64,000 nt of DNA from Ephydatia muelleri. Lineage: Eukaryota > Porifera > Demospongiae > Spongillida > Spongillidae. This document shows, in pieces, positions 58,504 to 64,000 of the stretch (position 1 is the stretch's first letter; each line of letters begins with the position of its first letter). The position numbers and the translations under genes are program-made. The stretch spans positions 5,291,270-5,355,269 of the forward strand of contig JABACO010000008.1 in the NCBI GenBank assembly GCA_013339895.1, given 5' to 3'. Under the pieces are notes generated by a model, which saw nothing but the letters and a program-made list of their open reading frames with translations, did not search any database and was not told the origin of the DNA.

Positions 58504-59877
58504 ATCTTTTTGAATGCGCAGCCTGATACTAGTAGAGACAAACAGTACCAGCGCCACCACGTAGGTAATGATTTCTAGGAACTTCCCGCCCACCATGATC
58601 ATTGCGATACGTAAAGTGGTGTCCCGGATCACGCCTATGAAGCACCAGTTGGCCGAGGCCACGGGGGCGTATCCCAGCACGTCCGTGGCCAGCATGACGA
58701 AGATCACGACGGTGGGCAAGCCCCAGGCGATCACGTGATACAGGGGCACCAACTGCTGCACCAGGCGTACGCGGTTTTTGACGACGGTCATATGGAGATA
58801 AATCGCGAGTATGAGGGTCCACAAGAAGGACATCATGGACGAGCTAGTTGTCAGAAAGCTCTGTATCTTGCACACGGGAGTGAACAGGTTGTTGCACAGT
58901 TCGACTTTCGTCGACTCCGGCATTGCAGTAACGTTCCCGTAGCTCGTGTACTGCAGGTAGTTCGAGGAACCCATGATGTAACCGAATCCAGTGACGAAGT
59001 CGGCGATGGCGAGGTAGGTGATGATGGCGCGCGAGCCGGAGCGTACGGCGGGCCAGCGCAAGTAAACGTAGACAATGAGGACGCTGCCCATGCAGGAGAG
59101 GAGGCTCGAGAATATGGCCACCACGCTTATCGCCCGGGCCGTGCTTCCGCCCCTGTCGCTGACATAACTGCAGGAGTCATTGCCTGAAATATTATCTCCA
59201 GGACAATACATGTAAAAAAAAAAGCGCTCAAACTTTAATTCGATCAATAACACAACGCGTGACCTAAAGTAATTGTGGGTGTCAGTCAACGCACCTTCGA
59301 ACTTTACATGGAATTCAGGTTATTTACTTTATTAAAACAACATCAATGATCTTGACGCGAACATAAGCGCACATGCGCCAATGCTAACCATACATGGTTC
59401 TTTATGAAAAACAGCTCTGGGCTATCTATTTATAAATGCATGGATACTGTCTGTCTGCTTGTGTTTCATTTTTTAGGGTTTGGCTGGTCGACAAAAGTGG
59501 GCTCTTTCAATTCCTAGAGCTCTTCATGCTCAAACAGTGACTCGTAATGCTGTTTTGACAAAATATGCGTGTATGTTCCTTATCCGTGCAAATTGCATGT
59601 ACAGCTGCAATGTGCATACACTGTAGCTGCAACGGCATCTAAATTTAGTATCAAAACTATTATGACATCTTCTGACCGATTGAGCATGGAGCAACTTTCT
59701 AGACTAAGTCTGATTGCCTTTTTCATCCCTCTAATTGACTGGTACATCATGAACTCTTGAGCAAACACAACCATCACACCATTCACATTCAATACATCCA
59801 TCCATTCATCCATAAATACATACATGTAGACTCAAACACACACATATAAACACACACAGATCCACTGCACAGCTAAC

Positions 59878-60072
59878 CTGAAGCTTGTTGACAATCCAAG
59901 TTGAAGTCGGTCACTCCAGTGCAGTCTTTGAATGACACCACATCCACCAGCCACAGAACCACTGTCTTGGGAATTGCTACAGCAATGTTTGCCACGGTAT
60001 TGAGCAGGGTCATGTAGGTGCCACCAATAGCTGGGTCGCTCACTCTGGCATTGAAAGCCATCAGAGAGACAA
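59878..60072 (-). pseudogene. SLC33A1-like exon, copy 3
   Basis: Same single exon as at 36100-36300 (MAFNARVSDPAIGGTYMTLL..FKDCTGVTDFNLDC), with the same short deletion before the donor and no final exon. Upstream sequence breaks at a GT/poly-G run near 60100. Confidence 0.8.
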
Positions 60073-60713
60073 CACAAATATCTATGTGTGTATGTGTGTG
60101 TGGGGGGGGGGGGGGGGGGGGGAAGGGAGGAAAGATGGGAGTGGAGGGGAGGGGAGGTTACGACTGGGGTGGAAGGAGGGGAGGAGGTGGGGGGTGTTTG
60201 TTTGCTCTTCTAGTCTAAGTCCATGCACAGTACACTCCAACTAAATTGCTTGCAGGTACTAACTGCAGACGTTGCACACAACCAGGTTTTATTCAAGTTC
60301 TTGCTGCACTAAAGTAATGTGACTCAACTTGCCAGGCATCATAATGCTTGTCCTGTATGTGAGCACTCCTCATGTAGTCAGACACATGTCAATACAAGGT
60401 GTATTTGTATTGCCCTTGTTCTTGTACAGTCAATTGTTTGGAATTGCTAGTTCAGTTGTGTTGTCAACAAATACTATTTTGTGGCTGACACTGTGTTAAT
60501 TAGAGGCTATGGCTCACACCTGAGGGAAAAGCCTTACATGGACACATGTGTACTGGACAAGCAACCAGAAAACAAACACGCTTCCTGTGAGCTTGGGTTG
60601 GCTGGTTTCATCTGCAAGCAAGGTCATCAAGGAGCTTTTTTGCCTCTAAATAGAACAACACTTCACACATTTAAAGCTAGAGATTGAATACAGTGATCAT
60701 GCAGTGTGATCTA

Positions 60714-60765
60714 GACTGACCGGTCTTCCCAGTCCCCAGACTGACCAGTCTTCCCAGTCTCACAC
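60714..60765. repeat. 25-bp minisatellite, copy 3
   Basis: Two units of the CAGTCCCCAGACTGACC family, followed directly by foldback-arm sequence. Confidence 0.85.
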
Positions 60766-60786
60766 TTTTCTGTGTGAGGAACGAAA

Positions 60787-61140
60787 ATATACAAATTGAC
60801 GAAATGTTTCCTCTCCCTTTTGTTTGTATTTGCACATGCACACACGTGTGAGTTGTGTGTAAACATATGTATCAATCCTTGAGGCAAGTCGTGGTGCTTC
60901 TTTTCAGCACGAACCCAGGAAAGTTATTGAATAAAAATTAAGGTAAGAAAACCCGACTAGACTCCACCCATGCAACAAATAAGGGTTGAAAAGTTACGTA
61001 ATAGGACGTCACTTCGATCGGGTTTACTTTTGACAGTTGATTTAACACTTCGTAATCTATACCACGTAGCTTCAACAATTCAATTATGGTACCCCAAAAA
61101 TGCAATGAATGTCTGTAATTTTCCACTGTTCCGAGCCAAG
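60787..61140. mobile_element. Solo right arm of the foldback element
   Basis: Matches 38490-38836 (CAAATTGACGAAATGTTTCC to CCACTGTTCCGAGCC). The left arm and loop are missing, so this copy was reduced by deletion. Confidence 0.8.
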
Positions 61141-61489
61141 AGGGCCATGTAGAAGAATGAGGATGGGGGGGATGGGGGTGGTAACTTGGGATCTGTGGAA
61201 TGAGTCTTCAGCTGCCAAGGTGTGCTTGTGCACAACCTTGCCTGTACATGTAAGTTTGGCAAAGCAGTGTTTGAATCAGTCTAGGCATATTGTGCACAGC
61301 CCCTGGCAGACCTAATCCTGCTTTCCCTCTCCTTATTGTGAGCATTGCACTTTGTGCTGGTGGTGTGCACAACGGGAGTCCATACCACATGGCCCAACAC
61401 CTACATGGCCAAACTCCACATGCTTTGGAGGGAGTTTAATTTCCTACACTCATATGACATATGTTTGTTCATATGAGTTCATAAAATGA

Positions 61490-61585
61490 GGCATATTGGA
61501 GGGATATTGGAGGGGTATTGGAGGGATATTGGAGGGGTATTGGAGAGGGATATTGGAGGGATATTGGAGGCGTATTGGAGGTTTT
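61490..61585. repeat. ATTGGAGG minisatellite, copy 3
   Basis: About eight units, homologous to 3522-3677. Confidence 0.9.
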
Positions 61586-61792
61586 CATCCTTGATGTTGG
61601 AACCTCATGTGATACATACAGTACATGTAAATGTTGGAAACCATTTATAACATAGAGTGTACAAGTACTATATGTGTGCAGAATGCATGCCACACACACA
61701 CACAACACACAACAGTTGCACATGCAATCACCATACCCAGGGACACTCTGCAATTAACACCTTCTGTCTTGACCCTGCCCCCTTGTGTCCAG

Positions 61793-61981
61793 GAGTGGGC
61801 CGATCACGGAGTGCAACAGCACTGGTTCAGCACCGTGGACTTTGACCCTCCCTCCCTCCCCAACATCTGGGCGGGGCTGAAGGTCATTGACCTCCACAAG
61901 AAGCGGAAGGAGAGCGTCTACGTGCACTGCAAGACAGGGATGGGGAGGAGTGCTGTAGCCACGGTGTGCTACCTGATCAGG
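61793..61981 (+). pseudogene. PTPMT1-like P-loop exon, orphan copy G
   Basis: Complete open exon 3, with P-loop HCKTGMGRS (Ala changed to Thr) and intact splice sites. No exon 1, 2 or 4 accompanies it in the window. Confidence 0.8.
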
Positions 61982-62103
61982 GTGAGCCTTTGTGTCCGTT
62001 TCTACTGACAGAGATTATGGATTTTTTGTTTGTTCACATCACTCTTGTCTATATGTTGTGTACTTTGAAACCCTATTCCCGCCCCGCCCCCCCCCGCCCC
62101 CAA

Positions 62104-62139
62104 CAGTGGTTTAAAAACAATAGGTGATGATGACATTGT
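62104..62139. mobile_element. Remnant left end of the 29.7-kb insertion family
   Basis: CAGTGGTTTAAAAACAATAG as at 29707, followed by a 24-base poly-C run instead of the element body. Confidence 0.6.
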
Positions 62140-62580
62140 GCCCCCCCCCCCCCCCCCCCCCCCCCCGCCCCCTCGATGTAGAGTTACTGTGCTTGGAGAC
62201 TACATGTACATGTACATGTATGTAGCAAGGTTTTCTTGCGCTGGCAAGAGACTTAATGTTCTCACGAACCAGTGACCTTTTTACCCGCCAGAGTTTCAAG
62301 TCCTTGCTATTGTCTGACCTCTTCCTCACCCAAGGACAGGTAACTGTTCATAATTGCAAAGCAGTGTATTTATATATGGTTTATGAGTTGTCTACTTTAC
62401 TGTAAAATAACACGGCCATTAAATCCTAATTTGAAGCGTAACGCGTGAGCACACGTCACAACTTGTTGGAACGAGAGGGGATAGTATATGCCTGATTTCC
62501 CCTATATGAAAATCGTAAACAACAGTATAATCGCTATGTCGTCCGTCACTCGGATATTTCCGTAAAAGCTGTGAATCAAC

Positions 62581-62796
62581 ATGGCGGACGTGTATCATTT
62601 TATATTATGTGACACAGACGAATGTCAGATTACGGAGCGGTCACATGACACAGGAAAAGGGTCTATTGGTTACAACCGGATCATTAAAGGCAGAGATAAA
62701 TATATAAACCATCAGACATCGAAGCACCAAAACCGCAATAGCCTAGCTTTGCTCCCAAGCGTGCATATCTTCTCTTCTCCACTGTCACCAGCATGA
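62581..62796 (+). CDS. Hypothetical ORF, 71 aa
   Basis: Starts MADVYHFILCDTDECQITER. The ATG is in a GTGAATCAACATGGCGGAC context typical of an animal first exon. Product unknown. It probably splices within the ORF to a downstream exon such as 63138. The paralogue at 40738 has a stop. Confidence 0.4.
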   Translation: MADVYHFILCDTDECQITERSHDTGKGSIGYNRIIKGRDKYINHQTSKHQNRNSLALLPSVHIFSSPLSPA

Positions 62797-63137
62797 TATC
62801 GATTAATTTATTTGCTTCATATTCACCATTCGGCCCTTGTTTGTTCCAGTTGGCCAAAAACTCGTTCCCTTTTTACACACCATGGCCTTCGAAGCGCTGT
62901 TAAACGATACACGTGATCTGACACAAAAGAAGTGATGTTTTTAAGTTTTTACCTTGTTCTTTGTAAAAAGTTTGTGTTTCATGTACAGTACTTCTTGCAT
63001 ACCGGTATTTCAGAGGAGTAGGCCTAATTTCAAATTTCCACTTTTGTGTGGGCGGCACATGCAAATATGGTAGGTTGCAAGAGCGGTATTTGAAATACAC
63101 CCATCGTTGCGTATTGTGCATGTTTATATATGTACAG

Positions 63138-63317
63138 GATCCTCCCAAACGCATCAAATCCAAAAACGACTCCAAGGTGTTCCAGAAGAAAGTGACGGAG
63201 TACCTGAACCAGCAGTCCAAATCCTCAAGCACTGATGCAGCCACCAAAGAACTGATACTAACACGGGAGGAACTTATTAATAAGTACCAGGCTTGCACAA
63301 GTGCAAAAAGGATATAA
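63138..63317 (+). CDS. Hypothetical terminal exon, 59 aa
   Basis: After a TATGTACAG acceptor: DPPKRIKSKNDSKVFQKKVT, then a Ser-rich stretch and an ELILTREELINKY helix, ending in TAA. Lys/Glu rich; may be the last exon of the gene starting at 62581. No family recognised. Confidence 0.4.
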   Translation, partial: DPPKRIKSKNDSKVFQKKVTEYLNQQSKSSSTDAATKELILTREELINKYQACTSAKRI

Positions 63318-63378
63318 TCAGATCGTGATCAAAGAAGATCTACAGAGGAGAGCCTGTTAGGAGTACGTATAGAAATTT

Positions 63379-63642
63379 ATGTTTAACATTAAACAATGTT
63401 TATTTACCCCACATACTATATTCTGGCATGGAAAGATGAAAGTGTGCCGAATGGAGAAGACTTGCTATAAAACCTACAAACGCATAAGTGACTGCCTAAG
63501 GGTATCAGGATTCAGGTCCACCGATACCTACGAAGACACACTGCAGAGTGTGACCATCGAGAGGGCAGTAAAAGACTGCGACTGCATACAAATGTTATTG
63601 ACCTCACTGAAGGTTAGACATATGGGATCTTATCTGCGATAA
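63379..63642 (+). CDS. Hypothetical ORF, 87 aa
   Basis: Contains KMKVCRMEKTCYKTYKRISD and ERAVKDCDCIQMLLTSLKVR. Its 3' half is duplicated, with changes, at 42190-42285. Unknown function. Confidence 0.3.
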   Translation: MFNIKQCLFTPHTIFWHGKMKVCRMEKTCYKTYKRISDCLRVSGFRSTDTYEDTLQSVTIERAVKDCDCIQMLLTSLKVRHMGSYLR

Positions 63643-63889
63643 GGGACCTAGGGCATACATTATAAAATTTCCAGTGTACCAATAGAAAGGGAACCCACTT
63701 GCGTTCAAGTGTAAGGCTAATAAAAAATTCAGAGCCTTACAACTCCATGACAGATACTTCGATTCTCAGTATGTAAGAAACAATGTGTAGAGGACATTTC
63801 AGACTTCTAGAATATCAAAAAATTGAAATCTTGAAAAAACATGGGTTAGGTCCCTTTTCGCGGAAATGACATTAAGATCCCATGGTCAA

Positions 63890-64000
63890 AAATCAGTTCC
63901 CCAGGATGAAGAAGATTCAGTTCCCCGGGATGGAGGAGATTCAGTTCTCCGGGATGGAGGAGATTCAGTTCCCCGGGGTGGAGAAGATTCACTTCCCCGG
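63890..64000. repeat. GATTCAGTTCCC minisatellite, right edge
   Basis: Start of a second ~27-bp array identical in motif to 42555-43045; continues beyond the window. Confidence 0.95.

Larger units (their letters stand above)
51231..59211 (-). pseudogene. GPR157-like receptor copy 3, broken
   Basis: Exon 1 (59211-58504, 236 codons) and exon 2 (52803-52603, 67 codons) are open and nearly identical to copy 2. Exon 3 (51525-51231) has lost eight bases at its start and its first codon is TGA, so helix 7 and the tail are lost from the frame. Intron 1 is expanded to 5.7 kb by two LINE insertions. The N-terminus differs slightly from the other copies (MYCPGDNISGNDSCSYVSDR). Confidence 0.88.

Overview
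This is animal nuclear DNA, not prokaryotic. Genes are split into short exons with GT/AG introns. The window is full of (CA)n/(GT)n tracts, minisatellites, poly-C runs and mobile elements. The recognisable genes are PTPMT1-like, GPR157-like, SLC33A1-like, WDR33-like and a TKL-type kinase. Frequent GCATGC and TACATGTA words and this gene set would suit an early-branching marine animal such as a sponge, but the sequence alone does not fix the taxon.

The backbone is a repeatedly duplicated three-gene block: a PTPMT1-like phosphatase on +, a GPR157-like seven-helix receptor on -, and the 3' end of an SLC33A1-like acetyl-CoA transporter on -. Pieces of the block recur at about 0.7-7.8 kb, 13.5-26.9 kb, 27.5-36.3 kb and 50.5-62 kb. 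Most copies are broken by small deletions, stops, lost exons or insertions. Only one PTPMT1-like copy (27470-31859) and one GPR157-like copy (32453-35475) keep a full open frame, and they are neighbours. All SLC33A1-like copies are 5' truncated.

The most striking object is a 5.2-kb DNA transposon at 8002-13188. It has 15-bp terminal inverted repeats (TIRs) and a TTAA target duplication. Two paralogous empty sites in this same window (32060-32063 and 50872-50875) prove the insertion. It carries a 12-exon gene whose frame is open throughout (970 aa). Its product follows vertebrate RAG1 from end to end: N-terminal zinc motifs, RING, a second zinc finger, and a DDE core. Candidate catalytic residues are D497, D567 and E920, and the zinc-ligand pairs are C586/C589 and H894/H899. 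Their spacings match RAG1 D708-C727-C730 and H937-H942-E962 almost exactly. No RAG2-like (kelch) gene is seen. A decayed RAG1-like RING fragment lies at about 41.6-41.9 kb.

Other insertions are also datable against empty paralogous sites. A 3.83-kb element with ~105-bp TIRs and a CCGG duplication splits the first coding exon of one GPR157-like copy (16371-20202). Two LINE copies with a restriction-like endonuclease domain sit in the intron of another (52.9-58.2 kb). A 1.6-kb element with ~450-bp inverted arms lies at 37209-38836, and there are small TA-flanked palindromic MITEs and a hAT-like MITE. From 40.1 to 50.5 kb lie a degenerate kinase gene, a 27-bp minisatellite, a near-perfect 267-bp palindrome and weak unassigned exons. 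The right edge (62.5-64 kb) is a duplicate of parts of 40.7-43 kb. No rRNA, tRNA or CRISPR feature was recognised.
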